64,000 bases of DNA from Agapanthus africanus (taxonomy: Eukaryota; Streptophyta; Magnoliopsida; Asparagales; Amaryllidaceae). The notes under the pieces were generated by a model. The model was given only the letters and a program-made list of their open reading frames with translations. It was not told the origin of the DNA and did not search any database. Location of the stretch: NCBI GenBank assembly GCA_030015575.1, contig JASDDO010000018.1:228083138-228147137 (forward strand), in the 5' to 3' direction. Positions 35,826 through 46,909 of this stretch are shown in pieces (position 1 is the stretch's first letter; the number at the start of each line of letters is the position of its first letter). Position numbers and translations under genes: made by a program.

Positions 35826-36776
35826 TTCAAACTCCGGAGTTCCGATTCATCCAAAAGGCGCCTCTGTATTGAAGAGGGGTATAATTCCATTTATAGTTCA
35901 GATCGTGCCCTCTTTCGGAATGAAATTCGATACTCCCCATTGTTCTATAGTGGTTCCCCGTGTGTATCCGTATCGGTTACATCCCCACCTCGATACCGGA
36001 TAACACCTCACTTCTTCACTAGGTAGGTGGTATTCAGCCCCAACTCCACCTGGGGCATTACATTACGATAACCTTATTAGATGTTACTTTTTACTCGCGA
36101 GTTGGCAACTCACCCCCGTCGCGCCACAGTGTTTTGTAGGTCTGACCCGTCAGCACAGTAGCGGCGGGCGCACCTTCTCTTTTGCTCCTTTTGCCTGGAC
36201 TTGCAGCATTGTTCGTAGGTGGGTTGCGGGGTTATTTTGTTGCCATTTGTATCATTATTGTATCTAGTTTACTCCATCTACCGTATCTACCACATGTATT
36301 AGTGTATTAATGAGTTAGAGATGAGACAGTGAGATTTGTGTATTTATATGTTGTATCTCTGGGTCGAGCTCACTTGAGCCGACATGATGTTTTATTGCTT
36401 TATGCCTTTATATGCTTATTTTGCACAGTAATGATATTTATATTGCGTGTGATTTGAGTCCGCCTTGGGTGAAGAGCTAGCTCCCGCTTGGGGATGCCTT
36501 ATTTCATGTTATTCATATATTCCTGTTTTGTACCCGTTTGGGGCCAGTATTTACAAAGGAGACTCTTCCGAAATTTTCGGGGAAATGATGTTGCTTTTAA
36601 AAAGCTTGATGTGACTTAGTTGATTTAAATCGCTTTCAATAGTTTGGTTTCCTTCACACTACTGCTCTATTTGGTTTTGATTTCTGGGTTTCGCCTTACT
36701 TAGATTACGCGCGTCTTGAGACGTTTCGTAATTGAAGTGCCAGACACTTTCCATACTTTTTGGGTCATGATAAAGT

Positions 36777-36788
36777 TGGTATTAGAGC
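36777..36788 (+). other. Primer-binding site of G2
   Basis: TGGTATTAGAGC, one change from TGGTATCAGAGC (initiator-Met tRNA), four bases after the LTR end at 36772. Confidence 0.85.
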
Positions 36789-37008
36789 GTTAGGTTTTAA
36801 CTTTCCGAGTGTAGGATGACCCTTGGTAGATAGAGTAGGTAACTTAAGCAGAGTGACGTAGCGTATGTATGATCCGCGGCATACTTACGATACGGTACTC
36901 CGCCTAAGTGACCTTAGGATATAAATTGCTTGCAAATCCTTTTCGACTCTTTATATCCCATGATTCTGTTGCACTATTCTTATTATCCTATTTCCTATAC
37001 CAGCCACT

Positions 37009-38330
37009 ATGCCGCCGAAGGCTACGAGGGCTTAGAGGGCCACTGCCAGAGATGGGATTCAAGCGGGCTCATCCAAGATGAGGACCGATCAGGACGGTGT
37101 GCCTACCCCTCAGGGTCAGATTGATCCGTCTTCCCCAGGTCGCATTGACAGGCTAGAGTCAGGTATGCAGGAGTTACTTCAGATGATAGGATCCTTAGTC
37201 GAGGCCAGTTGGGCACAGAGATCTGAGGATGTACCTACCACTGCACAAACTACGATTGTACTTGCCGCACAAACAGTTGTTCCTACTACTACCGAGACCA
37301 TTCCAGTATCATTGCAGGAGTTTATAAGGCTGAGAACACCAGTCTTTACCAGCACAGATGCAGCGGAGGATCCGCAGACATTCCTTGACATGTTTGCTTG
37401 GATTTGTCGTTCGCTCAGATATTCTGACGATAGATGGGTGGAGCTTGTGAGTTTTCGTCTGGAGGGCCTTGCTCAGACGTGGTGCATGTCAGTCGAGAGA
37501 GGTCGAGCTACAGGTTTACCTTTTATGACGTGGGACGAGTTCACAGCGGTGTTTCTTTCCCGTTTCCTTCCAGAGAGCGTCCGTGATGCTCGATCCCGTA
37601 GTTTCGAGGTTTTTGCGCAAGACTCCAGGGATGAGAGTGTCCGCTAATGATATTCGGTTTACTCAGTTGTCCCGATATGCTCCTTACTTGGTGGACACCG
37701 AAGAGAAACACATTAAGAGGTTCGTACGTGGGTTAGACACGCAGCTATTTCTTGGTATTGGCACCCAGTACTTCGATACCTATGCACCCGCAGAAGATGC
37801 AGCCTGAGTTTTGGAGGAGCGCATTTCAGAGACTTCGGTCGTTTTAGAGCCAAAGAGGATTCACACAGATGTGCCAGCTCCAGTATAGTTTGGTAGAGGC
37901 ATGGCATGTAGAGGTCGTGGCGGATTCTTCCCAGGACATGGTGATGGTCGAGGCTTGGCGCGAGGCCAGTTGTTCAGTTCCTATTCACCAGTTCAGCGGC
38001 CACCTTCGGTATGTTATTGGTGTGGGAGTCCAGGTCACCTTTTCAAGAATTATACCGCGAGGCGCTAGGGTGAGCCGGCAGTTCCTTATGTAACACTTCT
38101 ACCCTCACCCCCTACTCAGAGAGCTCTACTTCCCACCCATCGTGGTGCTTCACGCCAGGCAGACGTTCCCAGAGGCCGTGGACGTGGCATTCCTATTCAG
38201 AGAAGATGAGGAGGCAGAGGACGAGGCAGAGGACAGCCAGCTATTAGTGGGGGACAGGCCCGAGTGTTCGCTTTGACTCCGAATGACGCGCATGCATCCA
38301 ATGTCGTTGTGACAGGTACATTGCCAGTAT
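37009..38330 (+). pseudogene. Gypsy gag (capsid and zinc knuckle) remnant, G2
   Basis: Start at 37009 (MPPKATRA), with a stop at codon 9. The frame continues from 37078 for 189 codons and includes FIRLRTPVFTSTDAAEDPQT then FLDMFAWICRSLRY, LEGLAQTWC and FLSRFLPESVRDARS, the classical retrotransposon gag domain. After a frameshift near 37640 comes FTQLSRYAPYLVDTEEKHIK and FVRGL. The zinc knuckle at 38012-38056 is CYWCGSPGHLFKNY; its last Cys is Tyr. Gag would form the particle shell; stops and frameshifts make this copy dead. Confidence 0.92.
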
Positions 38331-38693
38331 GTTCTTTCGACGCACGAGTATTATTTTACCCAGGTTCCACACATTCGTATGTATCTACACACTTCGCACC
38401 GAGGTTGGGCAGAGAGTCGTCGTAGTTAGATCAGCCGCTTATTGCTGTTACTCCGGTAGGCGAGTCGTTTGTCGCTCGATTTGTATTTCGATTGTGTTAT
38501 GTTCGTATCTGGGAGAGGGATTATTCGGTTGATCTGATTCACCTCGATATGCTGGATTTTGATGTTTTGCTGGCATGGACTGGTTATCCACCTGTTATGG
38601 ATCCGTGGACTGCCGTGAGAGGCAATCAGTTTTAGTTTTCCAGGTGAGCCAGTTCTTGTTATTCAGGGAGACCGTAGCGTCACCTTTCCCAGC
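38331..38693 (+). pseudogene. Gypsy aspartic protease remnant, G2
   Basis: Around 38348-38388 the text reads VLFYPGSTHSYVS where functional relatives have D at the Y position (F-D-P/S-G), so the catalytic Asp is lost. Further on DLIHLDMLDFDVLLAWTGY resembles the usual L-x-x-F-D-V-I-L-G-M-D-W block, also altered. A stop interrupts the frame near 38634. Confidence 0.8.
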
Positions 38694-39600
38694 TTGATTT
38701 CTTCTCTTCGCGCTGGTCAGCTCTGGAAGAATGGATTTCTGGGATTCTTAGCGTATGTTTGTGATACTAGAGCTGCAGAAGTCCTGTTGGACCAGGTCCC
38801 GATTGTGTGTGAGTTTACTGATGTCTTTCCTGACGAGCTTCCTGGTTTATCACCTGAGCGCGATATTGTATTCTGCATTGACTTGATTCCCGGCATGGGG
38901 CCTATTTCCATACTGCCTTATCAGATGGCCCCAGCAGAGCTTAGAGAGCTGAAGGGTCAGTTGCAGGATTTGTTAGATAAAGGGCTTATTCGACCAAGTG
39001 TATCTCCTTGGGGTGCTCCTGTTCTGTTTGTCAAAAAGAAGGATGGCAGTTTGCGTTTGTCCATTGATTACCGTCAGCTGAACCGAGTGACAGTGCGGAA
39101 CAGATATCCCTTACCGTGTATTGATGATTTGTTCGACCAGCTCCAGTGTGCGGGGCAGTTCTCAAAGATTGACATGCGATCAGGCTACCATCAGTTGCGA
39201 GTACGACAGGATGATATTCTGAGGACAGGTTTTCACACGTGTTACGGACACTATGAGTTTTTGGTGATGTCGTTCGGACTCACCAACGCCCCAGCAGTGT
39301 TTAGGGAATTGATGAACTGCATTTTCAGGTCGTATCTTGATCAGTTCATCTCGTATTCATTGACGGCATCTTAGTGTGTTCCCGGAGCCGAGAAGAGCAC
39401 GAGCAGCACTTGCGGATCACATTGCAGACATTAAGAGAGCACCAGCTGTTCGCGAAATTCTCCAAGTGCGCATTTTGGCTTGACAGTGTTGATTTCATGG
39501 GTCAAGTGATTACGAGAGATGGAATACCTGTGGACCCGAAGAAGATTGTGGCTGTTCAGCATTAGCCCAGGTCGGTATCTGTTACAGAGATCCATAGCTT
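38694..39600 (+). pseudogene. Gypsy reverse transcriptase remnant, G2
   Basis: A 226-codon open frame (38694-39374) carries [94 protein letters not shown] and [20 protein letters not shown]: most of a chromovirus-like RT. A frameshift near 39357 puts the catalytic box into another frame, where it reads FIDGIL, with the second Asp of the FIDD box changed to Gly. The next frame (39374-39565) has EEHEQHLRITLQTLREHQLF and AKFSKCAFWLDSVDFMGQVI. Clade (Tekay-like) is my judgement from motif style. Confidence 0.95.
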
Positions 39601-39894
39601 TCTAGGCTTGGCTGGCTACTATCGACATTTTTTTCAGGACTTCTCCCGCATCGCTGCACCGTTGACCGGGTTGACCCGGAAAGGAGTTCCTTTTTTTTGG
39701 ACCGAGGCGTGCGAGCATAGTTTCCAGCAGTTGCAGACTCATTTGACTACGGCGCCGGTATTATCTTTGCCTTCGGGATCGGGGGGATTTGTGGTTTCTT
39801 CGACGCTTCTCGAGTGGGGCTAGGCTGTGGATTGATGCAGCACTGCAGGGTTATCGCGTATGCTTCTCGGCAGCTGAAGAAGCATGAGCAGAAC
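39601..39894 (+). pseudogene. Gypsy RNase H N-terminal part, G2, cut by G3
   Basis: It begins FLGLAGYYRHFFQDFSRIAA and PLTGLTRKGVPFFWTEACE, then after a frameshift [20 protein letters not shown] and [11 protein letters not shown], where the text stops at 39894 and an LTR begins. The first catalytic Asp (DAS) is present. The rest of RNase H and the whole integrase are not in the window. Confidence 0.9.
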
Positions 39895-41299
39895 TGTAAC
39901 ATTTCAGAAAAATAAAAATATTATTTTTTGGAATTTATATTTAAATAATAAATATTATGAATATTTTATTAGTGCGGTATAATTAATTACCCATAAATTG
40001 GGAAATATTTGGAAAATTATAGGAATTACTGAAATGAGAGCGTTTTATGTGATTCATGCAAACTACAAATTTCTATAATTAATTATATTCACTTTTAATG
40101 CTAATCGCGATTAGATATCGCTAATCTTTCATTAATCCGGTTTTGTGCACATGACATGCACCATGTCACTTTTAAAAATAATTGTTGCATTTTTGTAACC
40201 ATTGTTTCATTTGGGTTTCCTATTTGAAAATGAAAAGAAAAGAGAAGAAAAAAGAAAACTAAAGAAAATAAAACAAAAGAAAAAGGAAATATTAAAGAAT
40301 TAGGCATGGGCAAGAGAGAGAGGTGAGGGGGTCAATTGACCATGGCCATTCTCTTCCCTCTTCAATTCTTTTCATCTTTCTCCTCCCCTTTTCCCTCTAT
40401 GGCTGCGGCCCTCACTCCCCCTCCACTTAAAACACTCAAAGCATCATCAAAACAACACAAAAAGTCCATCTCCATTTCACAAAAAACATGCACAAGACCA
40501 TTACAAGCATTTTCGACAAAGAAAAATCAGATTTTGATGCTCTAGGGGATTCATGAGTGCCAAACGAGGTAATCCCTTCACCATTTGTTTAGTTTTTCAT
40601 TCACTTTAGTATTTATATGTGTTTAGTTGTGATTTAGTGCGGTTTAGTGAACATTAAAATTTCCTAGAAGAGTTTATGTGGAATTTTGAGTTGTGTTAGT
40701 GCTAATAAGCCTTAATGGTGACCTTAAACCACCCCTATGATGTTAGAAACCCAGACTACACTGAAAACAAACCTGAAAACCCCAAAACAGAAACTTTCCA
40801 TGTAGGTTTGTGAGGTAATAAAGGGTGCAGGGAAATCTGGGATGACCTGGGGCTTTTACTGGAAGAGCAAACAACTCCAGAGAACAAATTAAGACACCAC
40901 GAGACCACAGTACCAAGACGAGACCCCAACTTACCTGGAGAATCGAGGAGGCCGGATTATAGGGTGTTTTGGCCGGCCACTTTGTTAAAATGGGTACCCA
41001 GGTTGCTTCTGTAGTTCATAGGACCCCTATACGTCACCCCAGTGTTGTTTGTGCACCTTGTTTTCGCCTTAACTAAAATCTAGAGCAAGTTTTGTGAGTT
41101 GTAGCCATGTGTTTCTTGATGTTTAGGAATTCAAGTTTTGGTATTTGTGTTTTATCTCTATCACTTGACGTTTGTACGACGATATCGAGAGTTGTTAGGT
41201 GGTTTTGAAGGCGTAGTTCGTAAGTTCTAACCTATAGGCTTTTAGCGTGTCGTTTTGGTTTTTGATTTGGATTTTAATGCGATACGATACGTTGTGACA
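39895..41299 (+). mobile_element. Second Gypsy-type LTR (G3), partial
   Basis: It starts TGTAACATTTCAG directly in G2 RNase H and has the same layout as the G2 LTR start (AT-rich first 250 bp, a purine-rich A/G stretch at about 40225-40320, then a CT-rich leader-like part), but the sequence itself is different, so it is not the 3' LTR of G2. It ends at TGACA (41295-41299), where family-A LTR A4 begins, so the far part is missing from the window. The strand is judged from the TGTAAC start. Confidence 0.65.
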
Positions 41300-42351
41300 T
41301 GTATAGGGTTAGCATAGGACCTTGTGAAGGTTTTGGCTAGTATCAAACATGCTACTTTAAAATTTTTGGGGTGCTAAACTAACCCTAACCAAGATCTTAA
41401 CTAGAGTGTTAGGTTTAACTTGCATGTAAACAACTTTATATCTAAGAAAGAGGGATTACAACCTTTGTAGTCCATTCCTTCGCTTCATAAGCTCCGAGTA
41501 GTAGTCCCTTTGCCACGATCCATGATCTTCCAGACTCAAGAGAGGCTCCACAAGCCGAATGATCCATGCTTATTTGAAGTCTTCCTTTTCGAAGATGATC
41601 TATCTTGAAGAATCTTTATTCCAAGCTTACACTTCACTAAACAACTTTTTAGAGAAGTGAACACTCTAATCTAAGTGGGTAGAATAGATGAGGATGATGA
41701 TGTAGGAATTTAGCTCTCTTTTATTTTCAATTTCTCACCATTTATCATGACAAAATGAAAAGCTATTCAAGGTTTTCTTTCAAGAGAATGAAAAAGAAGA
41801 AGAAAATCCTTTTGTGATGAATAATGAATTATTGTTATGGTTATAAATCCAACCATGGGTTAAGTATGAAGGCTTAACCCTTGTAGAGAATTAACTAGGG
41901 TAAAGGGTTTGGGTTGGGATAAGAATTATCTACACAAAATATTAATACAAAATATCTAAGCTTAAAACAAAATAAAGCTTCTAGAACCTTCATGAAAAAG
42001 CTAACCCAAATCAAACCCTATCTTGTTTAATCTCCACAAATCATGTTGTATTTGTAATCATAACTTGTTACAATATTATATATCACATATATAATATATT
42101 TTGCAACAAAAGAAAATAATACAAATAACATATATCAATGTATTATCTGGTGAGAAAATGAATTAATAAAGCTAGCTTATATTAGTTAACGTAATGTAAG
42201 ATATCACATATATAATTATACATTAAATTATCGAATCAACACTTGATCCAACAATCCGGCTATATTGCATATAACCGACTAATATAACATGTACCGATTC
42301 ATCGAATCAACACTTGATCCGATGACCCGGCTATATAACATATACCCGGCC
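41300..42351 (-). mobile_element. Family-A LTR A4, piece 1
   Basis: It starts TGTATAGGGTTAGCATAGG and follows the family-A LTR order (CAACCTTTGTAG, GAAGATGATCTA, GAAACACTC..CTA, CATTAAATTATCGAATCAA). The second stem-loop at 42299-42325 has arms TCATCGAATCAA / TTGATCCGATGA, a compensated change compared with TTATCG/CGATAA of A-s1. It is broken at the CGGCC duplication by B2. No primer-binding site adjoins the left end. Confidence 0.85.
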
Positions 42352-44472
42352 TATTGGAGATAGTGCCATCAGAGTCAATTATTGGATCACAGGCACGTGA
42401 TTACAACGATTAAGGGAGGACCTATTCCGGTAGGACAGTCTTACTCAAGATGATAGTATGCTAGCTGGTTTATCTTTATCATCGTGTACTGCTATAGGTA
42501 ACCTTACAGGTCGCTATTACATGTTGATAGAGCCCCTAGGATTCTTGCTTAACTGCCAGCAGTATGAGGGTGATCATATACGTGGGAGCTGGTAGTCTAT
42601 AAGCACATCCTTAAAAGGTCCCTAGTCGTGGGACTTTCGAGACAGGGCATCGATACACCAGAGTAGACTAGTGTATACAGTCGAGACCCCGACGAGGGGC
42701 GGTGGCCGGTCTCACAAGCCACTGGTGTCAGTTGGTTCACCTAAGATGTATACAGGTGCTCATTGGGTTATGAGTACACCGGACATGACTCGCCGGGAAC
42801 ATTCTAGTTGGTCTTATACCAGACGTCAGATAGCAGTTCTCTGGTGACATGTGTACAGGTTAGTTCATCGACCTAAGGATCGTCATTTGTCTCATGTGAG
42901 TTCCCACTGTACCTTGATTACTACCCTACCACGCTCAAAGGAGATCTGCAAACAGGTTTTAGTTGGGTACAGTCCCGAGCCGCATTGAGGCAGTGAGCTG
43001 ATCTTCAGGGGTTCGTCTCTCTCGGTATTGGGGGTGAGGTCGCGCTGTGTCTAGGTGAGCCATTACACAAAGCCCTCGGCCGAGGCAGGAGATTTACTGG
43101 TAGGTATTCCAGTAGTATCTCAGGGTGTTCTGGGCTACACTCCGACACGACTTGTACCACTTTTGGGGGTCTGACTTTTACCAACCCCCTAGGCCCGCCA
43201 TGCAATGCTCATAGACGAACGGACCGGAATGTACGGATATTGTCACTGACAGGCTCAGTAGGGTGTCAGGATGAGTTCGCTCATCGAAGTCCCTTTTAGT
43301 CGATACCTGGTAGCCCGTTACGTATAGGCCTCTGACGTGCTAGTGGTTAAATCCACAACCAAAGTATTGACGAGTCTTTAGGGTCCCCCACAGACCAGTT
43401 TCTCAAGTTTCGGGCGAAACGCTGTAGAGGCCGTATGGAGATATGGCAGGGCTCGATCAGATACGTGCGGTACTGCACGGATCATGATCGGACGGTTAAT
43501 ATTAGCGGGCTTTGGTTTAAGTCGGATCCTAGTATTTTACAGTGTAGATTTTGTCTCATTGCATTTGTATTCTGTCGGAATACAAATGCGGGTATGTATA
43601 TACAGTCGCGGGGTTTTCCTGTAATTCATTACGGGATCAGTTTTTTGAAGTTTCCAGTTTTCTTTCCGTTTCGGCCATTTTCCTTTGTTTCCTGGCTTTT
43701 TGCTGAAATTTGGTGGAGGGGGTTATTTACAATTGTGCAATTAACAATTGAGAAGACTTTTTTCTTCATGATAGTTTTCATGATGGGTGTAACTTTAATT
43801 GACTCCATGACTTCATGATTGCTTGACTTTGGATGTGATGATGGTTGGTGGAGTGTTGGATTGGCTTGTGATCATTTCTTCACATCATGACTCCTTTTCT
43901 CTCTCTCTTGTATTATTCTTTTGGCTCAACCCCTTTGTATTATGGTCTCCTCTCATTCATTCTTGGAGCCAAGGCCGGCCACTTCCTCATGGGGCTGTCC
44001 CAATTTGTTGTGTGGTGATAAGCTCTCATTTGGCTTGCAAAATGATATATTTCATCTCAAAAAGCTTTCACTTGATTCCTCCAACCAAAAGGCAACTTCC
44101 TAAAACCCCAATGAGACATGGCACTACACTTATTCTACAGCAATCCTTGGGTACGTCGACTTGCCAACTTCGTGCCCGAGTTGCCTCGGTCCAGAGGTGG
44201 GAGCCCGTAAAAAAAGCCGGCGATGTGGTGCCCTTCCGGCGAGGAGGTGAAGACCGGAGATTCCGCGGGGAGATCGGGACGACGAAGAGAAGACCGAAGG
44301 ACACGGATCGCTCGGTATATCTCTCTACCCGTTCTTTATTTTTCTAGAATTTGTTTAATGGCCCGATCCGGGTTTTAAAGTGCGCGGTGGTGACGGTTCA
44401 AAAGTTAAAGTAAATTATCGTTTCCGCATTTTGTCCTCGAATTGACGGCCGGGGCGCCGCCGTGCACTTACA
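42352..44472 (+). repeat. B2 5' LTR
   Basis: 2121 bp, ending GTGCACTTACA. A stem-loop with perfect 12 bp arms (GCATTTGTATTC / GAATACAAATGC, loop TGTCG) lies at 43561-43589. The long open frames 43435-43818 and 43823-44347 are LTR text: they recur only partly in the 3' LTR and match no protein. Confidence 0.93.
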
Positions 44473-44473
44473 C

Positions 44474-44486
44474 TAGTATCAGAGCC
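44474..44486 (+). other. Primer-binding site of B2
   Basis: TAGTATCAGAGCC, one change from the initiator-Met tRNA complement, one base after the LTR. Confidence 0.88.
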
Positions 44487-46788
44487 ACGCCATTAACCTA
44501 GTCTAGCTTGGTCTAACGTGTTTACATTTTCGATCGAACGGATTTTCTGAAAAACCCATTTTCTGCATCAGTTCTCTGTCGAAATTTTTTTAGCTCCAAA
44601 AATTTTTCAGTACATTGCAGAGATATGTGCAGGGAATTCTAAGCATTCTGTGAAATTTTGGTCGCATGAACACACTGTCCCACCGTGGAACCGCGGCCAA
44701 ACCCATGCTTGGGCCGCGGTTCCGCCGCAACCTTTACTGTTCAGTGCATCAAATTTCTACAGAGAGCTTCTGAGTTGAAAGTGAGGTTTTTGGAATATTA
44801 TTTTTGGACCCAAAATTTCTTTGAGTGCTACAGTAGTGCTTGGGGACCACTTGGTAAAATTTGATCGATCGAAAATTTTAAATATGTTAGTTCACAATAT
44901 TTATTTTATATCTGCGACCGTGAATGTCACTTGATCGGTAAATCCTGTCTAACTGCTATAGCCCGGTTAGACGGATTTGCGAACGTGACATTCACGTTGA
45001 TGTTCTGTGTTGGGCTGTGATGTTGCGGATTGTCGTGGTGGATAGCCTGGATGCAATGTTAGTACAGATTTGGTTGTATTATGTACATTTGTTATTGCGG
45101 GGCGAGCGTCCGACATGTGGACTGCCGTCACTGCCAGTCTGTATATTATTCTTTTGGGGCATGACCGGGGTGAGGTCGATGTACCCGTTGTATGTATATT
45201 TTACTTTCTGTACTAGGATTACCCAGAGGAGGGGTGCACGGATAGTTGGGTTCTAGAGGGCAACGAGCCCGCATCTCATGGCGTTGAGACGAAGGGGGCT
45301 TTACTCTAGAATTGGCGGGCTATTCGCCGCACTCGTAGGGGGTACAGGTTGACCCAGGAGGGGTGCTCAAGTTACCGGATTCCGTGAAGTGCTGGGTGGT
45401 CCATTCACGTTGTTGGATGGGTCTGCCTCGCTTCAGGTTTTGGCGGGTAATTAGCCGCTCTCGTAGGGGTCAAGGATTTCATTGCACAGGCTATCCACAC
45501 GACCAGGGGAACGTCGTGTTTCAGTAGCGGCTCTGTGAAACCCGGGGATCCCAGATATCTATATTGTTCTGTGATGCTTATTACATTTCTGTGATGTTGC
45601 ATTTTATCACGCCTTGAGCGAAAATTATATATTGATATATATACTAGTAGATGTTGTATATGTTTTGCATCCGCGCTAGTCCAGTCCCCGCTCTGTCGTT
45701 AGTTAACTAACCTAACGAGTAATGACGGAACCCAATGGCAAATGCGGATGTCATATACGTACATCATTATTTTCGTTCTTCATTGGTGTGATCAACTGAT
45801 GGGACTGCGTTGATTCGGATCAATGCAAGTTAAAAACAAACCTAATCTGATGTTGTTGGAACAATTTTTCAAAATGCTGTTATTGCAAGGGCGTCCTCTT
45901 TTGTTTTGCACAGTGGTATTCAGTTGGAATATCCAGCACCTCAGTCGACGAGGCAAGGGCCGAGATCCCTTCACCGGGAGTGAACCCTTGGACAGAAGTT
46001 TGCGTCAGGGCAATAACTTCACTATAGTCGATTACTTTTGCTTTGCATCGTGGTATTCAGTTGGAATATCCTGCACCTCATTCTACGGGGAAAGAGCCGA
46101 GATCCCTTCACCGGGAGTGACCTCTTTAGCAAGGGTTTTCGTCACTATATTTTTCTAAAAAGCTATCCGGTTCCTTCAACGATATCAAGTTCATTACGTT
46201 AAAGGTTTTTCACCAGAAACCATTCGTAGCCCTCCGTCATTTCAGACGGGTAGCACGTAGTATTCATGCTATGTTTGTTGGCCTTCGTCAAGGCATAGTG
46301 TATGGTAGCTGCTTGTTTCCTTTCTGCAGCATAGATAGATGCGTTGGTTTGGGACAGTCGTATAGCCTTGTTGGCCTTCGTCAAGGGCTTGTACGGGTGG
46401 GTTCAAATCAACCTGGAGAATGACGGGTAGAACTTGACATATGACTTATGATTTGTTGGCCTTCGTCAAGGTCATAAGAGCATGGGGCAAAAATCACATC
46501 GGGAGTTTCTAAAGAAACTGAAACTTGCCTGATATGCGCATACCTTCTAGAGTGTGATAACGTGTGCGAAGTCCGTCACGTTATCATGCGATGATAGTTT
46601 GATCCCGATTCCCACTGATGAGTTGGTTTACTCCTTGGGTGATCCCGGCTAATTCTTCTTTCAGGTTTGGAGGAGAATTTGACGGTACAGTGGGAGGTTT
46701 CCTGATTAGATAAATTGGTAACCATTCTGATCTAGGTTAGAGTGCACGCTGAGTGTTTCTTTTCTCTCTCTCTTTGGCAGCGACCATT
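44487..46788 (+). mobile_element. B2 non-coding leader
   Basis: About 2.3 kb. In order: the block 44890-45600 shared with B1 and B3, the palindrome GTTAGTTAACTAAC inside CGTTAG...CTAACG (45697-45716), two tandem units (45901-45985, 46035-46121; 137 bp apart), three copies of TTGGCCTTCGTCAAGG (about 46278-46293, 46371-46386, 46455-46470), and a pyrimidine-rich AG (46757-46781) before the coding start. The counterparts in A1 and A2 are in the same order. Confidence 0.8.
46757..46782 (+). promoter_or_regulatory. Splice-acceptor-like site before the B2 coding start
   Basis: GTTTCTTTTCTCTCTCTC then TTTGGCAG, followed by CGACCATTG where B3 has CGACCATGA; the start codon is lost in B2. The function is inferred from position and shape. 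Confidence 0.4.
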
Positions 46789-46909
46789 GCCCGACCCTAG
46801 ACTATAACTCAGAGACCAAAATTAATCGAACCTTCTTAAACATTGGCTTTTGGATTGTCAGAGTTGCAAACCTCATTGTCACTCCTACTTTTACCCTTTT
46901 CTCCAGGAC

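Larger units (their letters stand above)
35196..36062 (-). mobile_element. Cassandra-type TRIM with 5S rRNA sequence in its LTRs
   Basis: Two 396 bp LTRs (35196-35591 and 35667-36062) flank only 75 bp. On the minus strand the order is LTR starting TGTAATGCCCCAGG, primer-binding site ATGGTATCAGAGCC (complement of 35651-35664), a short spacer, a G7 polypurine tract (complement of 35594-35600) and the second LTR ending CGTGACA. Each LTR holds a piece of 5S rRNA sequence. There is no coding sequence, so it would depend on another element's proteins. The 5 bp flanks (GCTAG and TTACG) do not match. The LTRs differ at about 15 positions, most of them in the first 150 bp of the plus-strand text. Confidence 0.93.
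32660..36772 (+). mobile_element. G2 5' LTR (Ty3/Gypsy), carrying Cas
   Basis: It starts TGTAACGCC at the break in A3 and ends GGGTCATGATA just before a primer-binding site; the last 200 bp match G1. Without the Cassandra insertion its length is about 3.2 kb, long but within the range of plant chromovirus-type elements. Open frames inside (33024-33224, 33681-33953, 34664-35017 and others) are LTR text. G2 is oriented plus because the primer-binding site and gag follow it. Confidence 0.85.

Noticed and set aside
39895-41299. 3' LTR of G2
   Set aside because: It follows RNase H directly without integrase or polypurine tract and its sequence does not match 32660-36772; better read as another element.
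43823-44347. 174-codon open frame on the plus strand
   Set aside because: It lies wholly in the B2 5' LTR, crosses U3-like text, is only partly open in the 3' LTR (51657-52017) and shows no domain.
44474-44486. tRNA gene fragment
   Set aside because: Only the 13-base primer-binding complement is present; no cloverleaf or promoter boxes.
45901-46475. CRISPR-like repeat and spacer pattern
   Set aside because: Plant retroelement leader with two or three diverged repeats and conserved, not variable, spacers.
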